Assembly (NCBI GenBank): GCA_944384105.1
Contig: CALWSC010000051.1
Location: forward strand, 1-48,600
Reading direction: 5' to 3'
Origin: an uncultured Lachnospiraceae bacterium
GTDB taxonomy: Bacteria > Bacillota > Clostridia > Lachnospirales > Lachnospiraceae
DNA: 48,600 nucleotides
The notes under the pieces are model-generated. The model saw only the letters and a list, made by a program, of their open reading frames with translations. It made no database searches and was not told the origin of the DNA. Shown here one piece after another: positions 25,585 through 34,021 of this stretch. How positions within the stretch are numbered: position 1 is the stretch's first letter; each line of letters starts with the position of its first letter. The translations under genes and the position numbers were made by a program.

Positions 25585-26564
25585 GAAAGCATGATAAATA
25601 ACTGCACTGCAGCGCGCGCAAACACGAACAAAAGCAGGGCGAGTGCTGCCGTTGTATATAAAAGGCGGTTCGCCCTGACAATATCCCCCGGCTCGACCGG
25701 ACGGATATCATCCCCGATCGTTGGTTTGTCATGCAGCTTTCCGAAATACCACGCAGGCCCTGCGAGCTGGACATTCAGCGCGCCTGCCATCACCGCTTCC
25801 GTATGCGCGGAGTTCGGGCTCGCATGATTGTGCCGGTCGCGCAGATAAATCTTCTTTGCGAATTTCTGATCCAGCCCGCACACAGCGCTTGCCGTAATCA
25901 TCAGCCACGCGCAGATCCGAGCCGGAATAAAGTTTGCAATATCATCAAGCCTGGCCCCTGCGGTTCCAAAATACTGATATTTTTCATTCTTGTACCCAAT
26001 CATGGAGTCGAGCGTGTTGACTGCCTTATATGCAAATCCCAACACCGCTCCGCCTATCATCATATAAAAGAGCGGTGCGATTACTCCGTCGGAGGCATTC
26101 TCCGCCACGGTCTCCACAGCCGCCTTCGTGACTCCCTTCTCATCCAGGCTCTGCGTATCTCTTCCCACAATCATCGACACCGCATACCGCGCGTCCTCAA
26201 TCGTGCCTCGCTCCAGCGCGTCCTCCACCTTCATGCTCTCATCTTTCAGTGAGCGCGTTGCGAGAAGCTGGTAACACCAGAACGTCTCGATCGCCACCCC
26301 AAGCGCCGTATGAATGTGATACGCTGCCCACAGCACAGCAAACGGAACTGCGGCAGAAAATCCTACCACCAGCAGCACGAGCAGCGCGCCGGCTATCCGC
26401 TCTCCCGTCTTATTCTTCGGAAACAGCGGGCGCAGAATCTTCTCGCCCAGCGAGATCCCGTTTCCGATCAGCCGCACCGGATGGTACAGCCAGCGGGGAT
26501 CCCCCGCGAACAGATCTATGCAAAATCCCAGCACGACCGCTAAAAGCGTCCATCTCCACATCAT
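25581..26564 (-). CDS. cbiB: Adenosylcobinamide-phosphate synthase
   Basis: 327 residues; integral membrane enzyme joining aminopropanol phosphate to adenosylcobyric acid. Seen: the family signature FAGDPRWLYHPVRLIGNG at residues about 19-36, a second motif SLDEKGVTKAAVETVAENASDG (acidic, split at the middle), YKAVNTLDSMIGY, and four to five hydrophobic helices. The ATG overlaps the phosphatase stop. The final two codons touch the palindromic repeat. Confidence 0.95.
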   Translation of the reverse strand: MMWRWTLLAVVLGFCIDLFAGDPRWLYHPVRLIGNGISLGEKILRPLFPKNKTGERIAGALLVLLVVGFSAAVPFAVLWAAYHIHTALGVAIETFWCYQLLATRSLKDESMKVEDALERGTIEDARYAVSMIVGRDTQSLDEKGVTKAAVETVAENASDGVIAPLFYMMIGGAVLGFAYKAVNTLDSMIGYKNEKYQYFGTAGARLDDIANFIPARICAWLMITASAVCGLDQKFAKKIYLRDRHNHASPNSAHTEAVMAGALNVQLAGPAWYFGKLHDKPTIGDDIRPVEPGDIVRANRLLYTTAALALLLFVFARAAVQLFIMLS

Positions 26565-27181
26565 GATCTCTCTCCTCTATTTCCGCCCGCTGCGGAAATC
26601 TTCTCCTGTACTTTTATCACACAGTTCCCTGCTTCCCACTGTTTCAGATCCACGGTACAGGCATAACCCTCTCCGTTTCTGACATGCCAGTGGTAGAAAT
26701 CCTCCCCGGGAACTGCATATGCGGCGAGAATGCTCATAATCGTCCCGCCGTGCACCACGCAGGCAGCGCTCCCGGCTCCTCTCTTTCGGCAGAGCCTTAT
26801 GACTGCGTCAAACGCCTGCGCGCATCTTTTCCGGAATGCTTCCGGACTTTCGCCGCCCGGAAACGGGAGCGTCCCGTTGCTGTCAATCCATCGCTGATAC
26901 TCCTTGTTTCCGTCCAACTCTTTATAATTCTTATTTTCAAACGCTCCGAAATCACATTCGGCGAAATCTCCGACAAGCTCCTGCTCTGTCTTTGGGAACA
27001 GAATCCGCGCCGTCTCGCGGCAGCGAAGCAGAGGAGATACAAACAGAAGCTCTGTATCCGGATAAGTAAATTGTCCGAGTGCAGCGCGGCCTTCCTCTGT
27101 CAGAGGCTCGTCCGTTGTCCCGATATAGCGTCCCAGAGTATTTCCAAATGTCATCCCGTGGCGGATCAGATACAGCCGCAT
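26561..27181 (-). CDS. cobC: Histidine phosphatase, probable alpha-ribazole phosphatase
   Basis: 206 residues. Seen: the RHG motif YLIRHGMTFGN with the phospho-accepting His, CRETA, ECDFGAFENKNYKEL, and the second catalytic His in VVHGGTIM. In cobalamin operons this branch removes the phosphate from alpha-ribazole-5'-phosphate or from adenosylcobalamin 5'-phosphate. The start at ATG 27181 overlaps the preceding stop as TGATG. The symbol follows enteric cobC use and is inferred from family and context. Confidence 0.85.
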   Translation of the reverse strand: MRLYLIRHGMTFGNTLGRYIGTTDEPLTEEGRAALGQFTYPDTELLFVSPLLRCRETARILFPKTEQELVGDFAECDFGAFENKNYKELDGNKEYQRWIDSNGTLPFPGGESPEAFRKRCAQAFDAVIRLCRKRGAGSAACVVHGGTIMSILAAYAVPGEDFYHWHVRNGEGYACTVDLKQWEAGNCVIKVQEKISAAGGNRGERS

Positions 27182-27558
27182 CACTTGATCACCGTCCCGA
27201 TTCCGCAGACAACACGGTGTACCTCATCCGACATCGCAGCAAGCTGCGTGCAGATTCTTCCCACCGCCTCGCGGTATTCACGCTCAAACGCGTCCATGGG
27301 CACAATCCCATATCCGATCTCCCGACAGACAAGAATCACATCCGGGTTTTCTTTCTTAAAATATTCCGGAAGTTCTCTCATGGGCAGACCGTCCGCAAGT
27401 CCTCTCCTGATAAATTCTTCCAGGTGACAGACAATGCCGCAGTCCTTTAGCTCTTCCCAGCTGCAGACCGCTCCGTCCAGAAGCTTTCCCGCATCCTTCC
27501 ACGTATTACGGGCATATGCAAGCTTTCCCTGATATGCACCTCCGATTACCATTTTCAT
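27181..27558 (-). CDS. Short, divergent CobU-like protein
   Basis: 125 residues from ATG 27558, which overlaps the cobS stop as ATGA; ATG 27552 is an alternative. The N-terminus has a P-loop-like GGAYQGK (residues 6-12) with Leu in place of the usual Ser/Thr after Lys. The C-terminus matches CobU well: DVILVCREIGYGIVPMD, then AVGRICTQLAAMSDEV. The middle of CobU, including the guanylylated His region, is missing. It is therefore a reduced CobU paralog, encoded three genes from a full-length cobU. It may be inactive, regulatory or act with the other copy. Confidence 0.75.
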   Translation of the reverse strand: MKMVIGGAYQGKLAYARNTWKDAGKLLDGAVCSWEELKDCGIVCHLEEFIRRGLADGLPMRELPEYFKKENPDVILVCREIGYGIVPMDAFEREYREAVGRICTQLAAMSDEVHRVVCGIGTVIK

Positions 27559-28334
27559 GCTCCCACACTCCTTAACACACACTCCGCCGCTACGGTGACA
27601 ACCGCGATGGCAAGCTCGCAGATTGACAGGAAATAACCCGCCAGGTCCCCGGTCGTCCCTCCGAAGTATTTCATCGCCTTATGGTGATAGAACCAGAAGG
27701 CTCCTCCTCCTGCCAGAAGCGCTGCAATTCCCAGCCAGAGATCCAGAACCAGAAGTCCTGCCCCAAGCAGCACAAGATATACGACAAGCACGTTTCTTAC
27801 GCGCAGCGTCTGTGCATTTTTGGAAAATTCGGCGACTGTGCCGTCTTCCCTGGCCTTCGGAAACGTGACAACTGCCAGGCCGCTCAGCGTCCGCGACAGG
27901 CAAAAGCTTATACAGACCACGGGAAGCGCACGCCGGCCCATTTGGCAGTACACTCCGTAATACAGCAGGAAATAGACGCTGCAGGTGATAACCGCGAACG
28001 CTCCTGCATGCGAATCCTTCAGGATCTCAAGCCGGCGGCTTCTCTCCTGCCATGAGGAGAGCGCGTCCGCCGTGTCGAGCAGCCCGTCAATATGAATCCC
28101 CCCCGTCACCGCTACCGGCACCAGAACCAGAAGCGCTGCAAGGAAACCTGTCTTTAAATCTAACATATGGCCAACTGCATAGGCAAACCAGGTCAGGACT
28201 CCGATCGGGATACCGATAAACGGGAAAAAGCACATCATGTAGCGCATATTTTTCTGGCTCCAGTCTGCCCGCGGCACGGGGATTCTGGAAAACATCGCAA
28301 ATGCGATGCAAAAGCTGTTCCACAGGGATTTCAT
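27555..28334 (-). CDS. cobS: Adenosylcobinamide-GDP ribazoletransferase (cobalamin synthase)
   Basis: 259 residues; polytopic membrane enzyme that joins adenosylcobinamide-GDP and alpha-ribazole. Seen: the signature GGIHIDGLLDTADALSSW with its acidic metal-binding residues, SHAGAFAVITC, and about six hydrophobic helices. An N-terminal FSRIPVP motif is present. It lies between the two CobU-type genes, 2 bases after the full-length cobU. Confidence 0.95.
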   Translation of the reverse strand: MKSLWNSFCIAFAMFSRIPVPRADWSQKNMRYMMCFFPFIGIPIGVLTWFAYAVGHMLDLKTGFLAALLVLVPVAVTGGIHIDGLLDTADALSSWQERSRRLEILKDSHAGAFAVITCSVYFLLYYGVYCQMGRRALPVVCISFCLSRTLSGLAVVTFPKAREDGTVAEFSKNAQTLRVRNVLVVYLVLLGAGLLVLDLWLGIAALLAGGGAFWFYHHKAMKYFGGTTGDLAGYFLSICELAIAVVTVAAECVLRSVGA

Positions 28335-28336
28335 CT

Positions 28337-28855
28337 CTACTCCTCCTTTATGCGAACCGGAATTCCGTACACGACCTCAGTCACACTGTCCGCAATCCGC
28401 GCCAGATACTGATTGATGGTTCCCAGATATTTCAGATAGCGCTGCGTCTCCCGGTCATAGGTGATTCCATCGGAAAATACCTCGTTCGTCACAACCACAA
28501 GATTTTCTGCCTGCGCGGCAAGCGCATCGATTCCGCGGCAGACTGCCTCACACGTATTTTCGCCTGCACCGCCTTCCTGGTACATCTCGTTTGCGGTCAG
28601 GTTTGACATACACTCCAGCAGCACGTCCGCTCCTTTCGGAATCTTCAGCTCTTCCAGATGCGTATAGCACTCCACAGTCTCAAAGCGCTTTCCCGCACGC
28701 ATCCTCCGGTGGCGCTCCACACGGCGGCGGCTCTCTTCATCAAAGGGATACATGGTCGCGATATAAATTCTCACATCTCCCTGAAGATTTACAATCTGCT
28801 CCTCCGCAAACGCGGACTTTCCGCTTCCGCTTCCTCCCGTCACAATATGTATCAT
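28337..28855 (-). CDS. cobU: Adenosylcobinamide kinase / adenosylcobinamide-phosphate guanylyltransferase
   Basis: 172 residues from ATG 28855 (MIHIVTGGSGSGKSAFAEE); AAGAGGTG upstream supports it, and a GTG at 28864 is an alternative. Seen: an intact P-loop GGSGSGKS and the guanylyl-accepting His region RRVERHRRMRAGKRFET. The segment VTNEVFSDGITYDRETQRYL departs from the usual EVGxGIVP motif, which is instead present in the short paralog downstream. The enzyme activates adenosylcobinamide to its GDP form. Confidence 0.93.
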   Translation of the reverse strand: MIHIVTGGSGSGKSAFAEEQIVNLQGDVRIYIATMYPFDEESRRRVERHRRMRAGKRFETVECYTHLEELKIPKGADVLLECMSNLTANEMYQEGGAGENTCEAVCRGIDALAAQAENLVVVTNEVFSDGITYDRETQRYLKYLGTINQYLARIADSVTEVVYGIPVRIKEE

Positions 28856-28867
28856 CACATGCACCTC

Positions 28868-29917
28868 TTATACCAGCGGTTTATACTCTTCAATATGATT
28901 TTCCGTAAACGTGCTCATACTGCGGTAGACCGCACACGCCATGGAGAGAAGCGGGAAGAGCGCCACTGCCCCCGTTCCCTCGCCCAGGCACATATCACAC
29001 GTCAGGAACGGCTCCTTGCCCAGAGATTCCAGAATCAGCCGGGCCGCCGGCTCTTTGGAACAGTGCGACGGAACCATATAGGGAAGCGCCTGCGGTGCGA
29101 TGCGCGAAGCCGCAAGCGCCGCCACCGATGAGATAAATCCGTCCATCACTACCGGAATTCCAAGCGCCGCGCCTCCGAGAAATACTCCCGCCATGCCGGC
29201 GATATCAAATCCCCCGACCTTTGCCAGCACATCAATGGCATCCGACGGATCCGGCTGATGAAGACGGATTCCCGTCTCAATGGCATGAATTTTTCGCCGC
29301 AGTCCCTCACTTGAGAGCCCTGCGCCGCGCCCTGTCATCTCGATCGGATCTCTTCCCAGAAGCACAGATGCCACGGCGCTGCTCGTCGTCGTATTTCCGA
29401 TTCCCATCTCTCCGGTCGCAAGGATCTGGTAGCCCTTTTCCTTCAGCTCCTGTGCCATCCCGATGCCCACTTCGAGCGCACGGACTGCCTGCTCCCTTGT
29501 CATCGCTGGTTCTTTCACAAAATTCTTTGTTCCGTAGGCAATCTTCCTGTCAATAATTGTGGTATCACGTGCCACCCCGATATCCACCGGGTAAATGTCC
29601 GCGCCGGACTCACGGCAGAGGATACTCGCCGTAGCTTTTTCGTGCAGGAAATTCTCAGCGACAATTGCAGTCACCTCCTGCCCGGTCTGCGTCACGCCCT
29701 CCTCCACAACGCCGTTGTCCGCGCACATCACGACGAGCGCTTTCTTATCCAGACGCACATCCGGCGTGCCGTTCATGCCGGCAATCGCTGCAAGCACATC
29801 CTCCAGTTTTCCAAGGCTGTGAAGCGGATGGGCAATACTGTCCCAATGGCGTCTAGCCTCCTCCATCGCCTTCTCATCCAACGGTCTGATACGGCCGAGT
29901 GTTTCTTCCAGATTCAT
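28868..29917 (-). CDS. cobT: Nicotinate-nucleotide--dimethylbenzimidazole phosphoribosyltransferase
   Basis: About 349 residues from ATG 29917 (MNLEETLGRIRPLD); ATG 29929 is also in frame but lies too close to its AAAGG. It activates the lower-ligand base to its alpha-ribotide. Seen: HPLHSLGKLEDVLAAIAGM, VMCADNGVVEEGVTQ, ATGEMGIGNTTTSSAV with the catalytic-site region, and the C-terminal catalytic Glu region CLGEGTGAVALFPL. It lies 6 bases after cbiA. Confidence 0.96.
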   Translation of the reverse strand: MNLEETLGRIRPLDEKAMEEARRHWDSIAHPLHSLGKLEDVLAAIAGMNGTPDVRLDKKALVVMCADNGVVEEGVTQTGQEVTAIVAENFLHEKATASILCRESGADIYPVDIGVARDTTIIDRKIAYGTKNFVKEPAMTREQAVRALEVGIGMAQELKEKGYQILATGEMGIGNTTTSSAVASVLLGRDPIEMTGRGAGLSSEGLRRKIHAIETGIRLHQPDPSDAIDVLAKVGGFDIAGMAGVFLGGAALGIPVVMDGFISSVAALAASRIAPQALPYMVPSHCSKEPAARLILESLGKEPFLTCDMCLGEGTGAVALFPLLSMACAVYRSMSTFTENHIEEYKPLV

Positions 29918-29935
29918 CTCTTCTTCCATCCTTTC

Positions 29936-31300
29936 TCACAGAGCGCGCTTCCTGCTCTTCGCACATGCGCGCAGAAACTCTGCGGCAAGCTCAGGCGCCC
30001 CATAGTAATACAGATGCGGAAAGCCGGCGAGCATCCGGTATTCCGTGTGCATACACCTCCACCCTCTGCTGCTCAAAGGCTTCTGCGCCTCAAACGCTTC
30101 TCCGCAGTTTTCGGAATCAAAATAGTGGAACTCGTGCGCCGGGATATGGTCAAAGGAATGCCCGAACGCCTCGCCCTTTAAATGAATATATCCAAACCTT
30201 CCCAGCTTCTCTGTGCGGTACGCCTTTGCGTCAATAACGCCCGCCATTCGCCAGGCCTGCCCCTGCATATCCTCCATCTCCCGGTGCAGATACATAAAAC
30301 CTCCGCACTCCGCCAGACACGGCATACCTCCGGTGACTGCGCGGCGGATTTCCTCACGCATCGCAGCATTTTCGCTGAGCTTCTGCGCGTACAGCTCCGG
30401 ATACCCTCCCGGCAGCAAAATTCCGTCCGCCTCCGGAAGCTTTCCGTCATGAAGAGGAGAAAATTCCACCAGCTTTGCGCCAAGCTTTTCCAGCAGGCGC
30501 AGATTATCCTCATACAAAAAACAAAATGCCTCATCCCGCGCCACCGCTATCCGCACGCTCTCTTTCCCGGCAAGAGGCGCAGGCAGCTTCGGTTCCTCCC
30601 AAGACAGTTCCTCTGCCTCCCCGGCAAGCGCAAGCAGCGCGTCTATATCGAGGGATTTCTCCAGCCTTGCGGCGAGTCTGCTCACCTTTCCCTTCAGATC
30701 CCGCACCTCATCGGGCAGCACCAGGCCGAGATGGCGGCTCTCCAGCACACAGTCGGAAAGTTCCGGCACATAGCCGAGAACTTTTACGGGAAGCTGCTCC
30801 TCTATCATCTGCTTCACGCGCGGGTAGAGCATCGCGGAAATACGGTTTAATATCACGCCGCGGATTCTGCTGTCTTCGCGGTATTTTATAAAGCCGAGAA
30901 TCTGCGGCACAATCGACACGCTCATTCCCTTACAATTTACAATCAGTACGGCCGGGCTCTTTGTTTCGCAGGATACCTCATAAGCGCTGCCCTGCACCGA
31001 GGTGCCCGCCAGCCCGTCATAATATCCCATGACGCCCTCGATCACCGCGATGTCGCAGCCGCGCGCATTCTCACCCAGCAGATACCGCGCCGTATCCGGC
31101 TTTACGAAAAAGGTATCCAGGTTGCGGCTCTTCGTCTCCAGAATTCTGCTGTGGAACATGGGATCAATATAGTCAGGCCCGCACTTAAAGGACGCAGCTT
31201 TAAGGCCGCGGTCTTTAAGCACTTTCAGAATACCGCACGTCAGAAGCGTCTTGCCGCTTCCGCTGCCTGCGGCGCTGAGAAGAATTCTCGGAAGTCTCAT
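29936..31300 (-). CDS. cbiA: Cobyrinate a,c-diamide synthase
   Basis: 454 residues. It amidates the a and c carboxylates of cobyrinate using Gln and ATP. Seen: the P-loop SAAGSGSGKTLLTCGIL, KCGPDYIDPMFHS, EGVMGYYDG, and a C-terminal glutamine amidotransferase domain with the Cys in CLAECGGFMYL and His near the end in GFPHLYYYG. The ATG overlaps the cbiJET stop as ATGA. Confidence 0.96.
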   Translation of the reverse strand: MRLPRILLSAAGSGSGKTLLTCGILKVLKDRGLKAASFKCGPDYIDPMFHSRILETKSRNLDTFFVKPDTARYLLGENARGCDIAVIEGVMGYYDGLAGTSVQGSAYEVSCETKSPAVLIVNCKGMSVSIVPQILGFIKYREDSRIRGVILNRISAMLYPRVKQMIEEQLPVKVLGYVPELSDCVLESRHLGLVLPDEVRDLKGKVSRLAARLEKSLDIDALLALAGEAEELSWEEPKLPAPLAGKESVRIAVARDEAFCFLYEDNLRLLEKLGAKLVEFSPLHDGKLPEADGILLPGGYPELYAQKLSENAAMREEIRRAVTGGMPCLAECGGFMYLHREMEDMQGQAWRMAGVIDAKAYRTEKLGRFGYIHLKGEAFGHSFDHIPAHEFHYFDSENCGEAFEAQKPLSSRGWRCMHTEYRMLAGFPHLYYYGAPELAAEFLRACAKSRKRAL

Positions 31301-33297
31301 ATCTCTTCTCCTTTGCCCGTACTGGAAATAATATATACCGGATTCTGCCCCATCATCAGATGATAGCTGCCCGCTGCGCGACCCTTGGCCGCAAAGATCT
31401 GCGCAATGTCAGGTTCATCAAAGCGGCGGCTGTCCCTGAAATACTGCACTGCCTCCGCCACTGTCTCCAGCGTAATCGCCGTGATCACGACACGCAGGCG
31501 CGGATTTTTCTCATACAGCAGTTCCATAATCTCTCTGAGATTCCCTGAGGTGCCGCCGAGAAACGCATGCGTGGGCGCCGGGAGATCTCTCAATGATTCC
31601 GGCGCACGCCCCTCGATGATCTCAAGGTTGTCAGCGGCGAACTTAACCTTATTCTCACGCATCAGCTCTGCTGCCGCGGGGTTCTTCTCAATGGAATACA
31701 CCGTGCCGCGCACTGCAAGGCGCGCCGCCTCGATGGAGACGGAGCCGGTTCCCCCGCCGATATCATAGACGACGGCATTCTCCGTAAGCCGCAGCTTACA
31801 CATGCAGATCTCGCGGATCTCCTCCTTCGTCATCGGCACCTTGTCCCGCAGAAACTCCGCGTCAGGAATGCCGGGTGTCACGACAGGATCCGGCGCGGGA
31901 TTTTCCAGCAGCACCACGGAGAGACTGTCCGTCTCGTAACCGGAGAAATCCGCCGGCGCGCCGCTTACGATCTTCTCATCCGGATAAGAGAGGCGCTCCC
32001 CGATGTGAACGCGCACATCATTCATACCGTAGCCGCACAGCTTTTGGCATAATTCAGAGATTCCCCCTCGGTCTCCCACAAGCGCAAAAACTTTTGCATT
32101 GCGGCGGATAAGCCCCACAAGGTTATTTTTCCTGCCGTGCACGCTTGAAAGGCAGACATCCTCCCAGGCGATGTGCAGCTTATCACAAAAATACACCGGA
32201 GATGCGATGCCCGGAAAAACCGTGAGCTCTTCGTCAAATACCTCCAGAAGCTTCCTTGCACCGCTGTAAAAGCCCACGTCGCCCGAGAGCAGAATCGCGA
32301 TCCTTCGGTACTCCGGATGGGACTGTACGAAATCATGGATTTCCTGCGGCTTATATGCATCAAAACGCGGCTTGTCCGGAAGCTGCACGCTCTCCAGCAT
32401 TCTGGCTGCTCCGATGAGCACATCGGCCTGCCTGCAGAACTCCCTGGCCTCCACTGTCATCGTATCCCCGCTTCCCATGCCGATGCCGACCAGCGCAATC
32501 TCCCGCGGCAGATTCTCCACGCCCGCCGGCGCGCCGTTTTCCTGCAGAAGCCGCTGTACGAGCTCCTCGCACGCCTCCAGGGAAACGCCTTCCTCCGCAA
32601 GCGGCCTGCCGATTATCACCGTCACCGCTCCCACATCGCGCGCTGCCTCATACTTCTCCAGAAATCCGCCCGCTGCCCCGGTATCCTTAGTCACAAGATA
32701 CTTTGCGTCAAACTGGCGCATCATCGCGGCGTTCAGCTCCCTGGAAAACGGCCCCTGCATACAAATCAGGTGCTTACCCTCGACGCCGAGTTTGCTGCAC
32801 GCTTCCACGACCTTCGGAAGCGAGAGCACGCGCGCATAAATGCGCTCGCGGAAATTTTCAATCCGGGTAAACGCGGCAAGCTCCTTGCTGCCGGTGGTGA
32901 GAAAAATATTCCCGGTCGTCTGCCGCAGATATTCCACGGCGCCGGAGACGGAATCCACACGGACACAATCGTTTTCATCGACCTGCTGGGTGCCCCGCAG
33001 CAGACGGATATACGTCTTGCCCGTGTGCTCGCAGGCGCTTCGGATATTCTCCGTAACCTCGGCGGCATACGGATGCGTCGCGTCCACCACCAGAACATCT
33101 CCAAGCGCCTCCATCTTCGCTTCCATCTGCTCACGGCTCAGCCGCTCATGTGAGATGAAAAGCCCGGTATCACGCGGCAGCAGACTCTCTCCGTACTCGG
33201 TCGCCACGCAGACGTGCACCTCATATCCATGTCCGCCGAGATGCTCCGCGAGCGTGCGTCCCTCGACGGTTCCCGCAAATATCAGTACCTTATACAT
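31297..33297 (-). CDS. cbiJET: Triple fusion CbiJ-CbiE-CbiT
   Basis: 666 residues in one uninterrupted frame. Residues 1 to about 250 are CbiJ, cobalt-precorrin-6A reductase: FAGTVEGRTLAEHL, VVDATHPYA, TKDTGAAGG. About 265-465 is CbiE, the C5-methyltransferase: LVGIGMGSGDTMTVEA, LLSGDVGFYSGA. About 470-660 is CbiT, the C15-methyltransferase/decarboxylase: DKVPMTKEEIR, VYDIGGGTGSVSIEAA, FLGGTSGNLREIM. CbiE-CbiT fusion (CobL) is well known, but adding the reductase in front gives a single polypeptide for three ring steps. The ATG overlaps the cbiH stop by 8 bases. Confidence 0.95.
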   Translation of the reverse strand: MYKVLIFAGTVEGRTLAEHLGGHGYEVHVCVATEYGESLLPRDTGLFISHERLSREQMEAKMEALGDVLVVDATHPYAAEVTENIRSACEHTGKTYIRLLRGTQQVDENDCVRVDSVSGAVEYLRQTTGNIFLTTGSKELAAFTRIENFRERIYARVLSLPKVVEACSKLGVEGKHLICMQGPFSRELNAAMMRQFDAKYLVTKDTGAAGGFLEKYEAARDVGAVTVIIGRPLAEEGVSLEACEELVQRLLQENGAPAGVENLPREIALVGIGMGSGDTMTVEAREFCRQADVLIGAARMLESVQLPDKPRFDAYKPQEIHDFVQSHPEYRRIAILLSGDVGFYSGARKLLEVFDEELTVFPGIASPVYFCDKLHIAWEDVCLSSVHGRKNNLVGLIRRNAKVFALVGDRGGISELCQKLCGYGMNDVRVHIGERLSYPDEKIVSGAPADFSGYETDSLSVVLLENPAPDPVVTPGIPDAEFLRDKVPMTKEEIREICMCKLRLTENAVVYDIGGGTGSVSIEAARLAVRGTVYSIEKNPAAAELMRENKVKFAADNLEIIEGRAPESLRDLPAPTHAFLGGTSGNLREIMELLYEKNPRLRVVITAITLETVAEAVQYFRDSRRFDEPDIAQIFAAKGRAAGSYHLMMGQNPVYIISSTGKGEEI

Positions 33298-34021
33298 TCC
33301 TGTAACCTCTCGGCGTCACCATTTTGCCGCCAATCTCCTTTGTCTGCGAATTTCCCACAAATACGGTTGTAAACATGTCCACCTGCGTATCGCGCAGTTC
33401 TTTCAGCGTCATCACGCGCGCTGACTGTCCCTCGCGGGCGATATGATTCACTATACCGCAGACCGTATCCTCCGATTTGTACTGCAGCATGAGATCGCAC
33501 GCCTTCTGCAGATAATCACGGCGCTTTTTGCTCGACGGGTTGTAAAGACACACAACGAAGTCCGCCTCTGCCGCTGCGAGGAGTCTCCTCTCGATCTTCT
33601 CCCACGGCGTCAGCAGATCGCTTAAGGAAATCAGGCAGAAATCGTGAATCAGCGGCGCGCCGAGCACCGCGGCTCCTCCGGTCGCTGCAGTTACACCCGG
33701 GATAATCTCAAGCTCTACATCCGGATAGTTCACTCCCACCTCGTACATCAGTCCAGCCATACCGTAGACGCCGGCGTCGCCGCTGCAGATCATAGATACA
33801 GCCTTTCCCTTCCGGGCTTCCTCAAACGCCATCACGCAGCGGTCCACCTCCTTTTTCATCGGGGTGGTCAAAAATTCCTTACCGGCGAAATGATCTCTCA
33901 CGAGATCCACATAGACCGTATAGCCGATGATGACATCGCTTGCGCGCAGCGCGTCAGCCGCCTTTACCGTCATCTGCTCATATGCTCCCGGTCCGATTCC
34001 AACTACATAAATCTTATTCAA
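33290..34021 (-). CDS. cbiH: Cobalt-factor III / precorrin-3B C17-methyltransferase
   Basis: 243 residues from TTG 34021, chosen because GGAGGG lies 8 bases upstream and the product then starts MNKIYVVGIGPGAYEQMT. SAM-dependent enzyme that methylates C17 and causes ring contraction. Seen: VGIGPG, GYTVYVDLV, CSGDAGVYGMAG, IPGVTAATGGAAVLGAPL, and the FVGNSQT segment near the C-terminus. It overlaps the cbiG end by 8 bases. Confidence 0.94.
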   Translation of the reverse strand: MNKIYVVGIGPGAYEQMTVKAADALRASDVIIGYTVYVDLVRDHFAGKEFLTTPMKKEVDRCVMAFEEARKGKAVSMICSGDAGVYGMAGLMYEVGVNYPDVELEIIPGVTAATGGAAVLGAPLIHDFCLISLSDLLTPWEKIERRLLAAAEADFVVCLYNPSSKKRRDYLQKACDLMLQYKSEDTVCGIVNHIAREGQSARVMTLKELRDTQVDMFTTVFVGNSQTKEIGGKMVTPRGYRNV

